A stretch of DNA of 10,159 nucleotides from Entrophospora sp. SA101 (lineage: Eukaryota > Glomeromycota > Glomeromycetes > Entrophosporales > Entrophosporaceae), in the NCBI GenBank assembly GCA_958430865.1, contig CAUDNR010000311.1, positions 1 to 10,159 of the forward strand. The letters run 5' to 3'. Position 1 is the first letter of the stretch. Every line of letters begins with the position of its first letter. Positions 9,704 through 10,159 of the stretch are shown piece after piece. Below the pieces are notes generated by a model. It was given only the letters and a program-made list of their open reading frames with translations, ran no database searches and was not told the origin of the DNA. Position numbers and translations under genes: made by a program.

Positions 9704-10021
9704 ATTAAAATTTTTTTGTAATAATTTTTATATTTTCTTTGACAAGAAAAAAAGAGTTCGGTAAAAAAGATACTGATTTAGGAAATTCTGTAACACATGA
9801 AGTGATTATGTGGGCAGGCATACCGTATAGGCACTGACTGACACCCCCCACTGAGTGGTATGTATTTTCTTATAGTGCTATGTTGAGTATATGGAGCAAC
9901 AGAAATTAAAATGCTAATAATGTATTTTTTTACAAGCATGAACTTTCATAATCAAGTAATGTTAAAGAACCTAGCTTTGACGATGTTATTGATTCTGAAT
10001 GAATGGTGATAACCAAATTTT
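9704..10021. other. Upstream region of the chimeric gene
   Basis: No gene is seen. An imperfect hairpin with outer arms CATACC (9819-9824) and GGTATG (9857-9862) encloses a CCCCCC run, 116-159 bp upstream of the ATG. If the first exons came from a CSTF2-like gene, this stretch may include that gene's promoter. No clear TATA or CCAAT box was found on the minus strand. Confidence 0.3.
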
Positions 10022-10153
10022 TTAATTCCAATTATAATTATCATTCTTTTTAATTTGAGAAGTAACTCTTAATGTAAAAATATCTTTACAACAAAAAATT
10101 TCAAATCCATCACCATTAAAATCCAATCTATCATTAAATTTTACATAATGAAA
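10022..10153 (-). CDS. Possible C-terminal coding fragment, unidentified, at window edge
   Basis: The minus strand is open for 43 codons, ending in TAA at 10024-10022. It reads KFNDRLDFNGDGFEIFCCK and then DIFTLRVTSQIKKNDNYNWN, with coding-like composition. There is no start codon, and a TGA precedes it at 10156-10154 with no AG acceptor between. So it is either a broken remnant or part of an exon whose border I misread. I do not recognise the family. Confidence 0.25.
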   Translation of the reverse strand, partial: FHYVKFNDRLDFNGDGFEIFCCKDIFTLRVTSQIKKNDNYNWN

Positions 10154-10159
10154 TCATAA

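Overview
The window looks like nuclear DNA of an AT-rich eukaryote. The best-supported gene needs about ten short (73-101 bp), AT-rich introns with GT...AG borders. Base composition, intron style and the TTCGTCGA-type minisatellites would suit an arbuscular mycorrhizal fungus (Glomeromycotina), but that assignment is inference. There is no sign of bacterial operons, rRNA or CRISPR.

Layout. Positions 1-1850 are visibly richer in GC than the rest and hold no intact gene. They contain a threefold, diverged tandem repeat, a mitochondrial-type tRNA-Val(UAC)-like sequence on the minus strand, and a stretch (about 1420-1790) that reads like broken coding DNA. A nuclear insertion of organellar DNA is one possible origin. 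A promoter-like stretch and what looks like a first coding exon with a perfect GTAAGT donor follow at 2160-2300.

About 90 bp past that donor begins a roughly 3.8 kb inverted-repeat (foldback-like) structure, about 2386-6190. Its outer arms are 15-bp minisatellites in opposite orientation. Its inner arms are oppositely oriented arrays of about 60-110 bp units. The centre holds a conspicuous GC-rich, hairpin-rich block (4681-4840). No transposase-like frame is visible. A clean 105-bp hAT-type MITE with a perfect 8-bp target duplication sits inside the left arm.

Positions 6190-7208 are mostly empty AT-rich DNA with a decayed GAAC-type repeat. Positions 7209-9703 (minus strand) hold a complete 11-exon model for a RIO2-family atypical protein kinase, the ribosome-assembly factor of the 40S subunit. 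Its ATP-binding, catalytic and metal-binding motifs are all present. Its expected N-terminal helix is missing. In its place are two exons that encode the start of a CSTF2/Rna15-type RRM (cleavage stimulation factor), joined in frame at a phase-0 splice junction. This apparent exon-shuffled chimera is the most interesting observation in the window. A short terminal-exon-like frame on the minus strand lies at the right edge.
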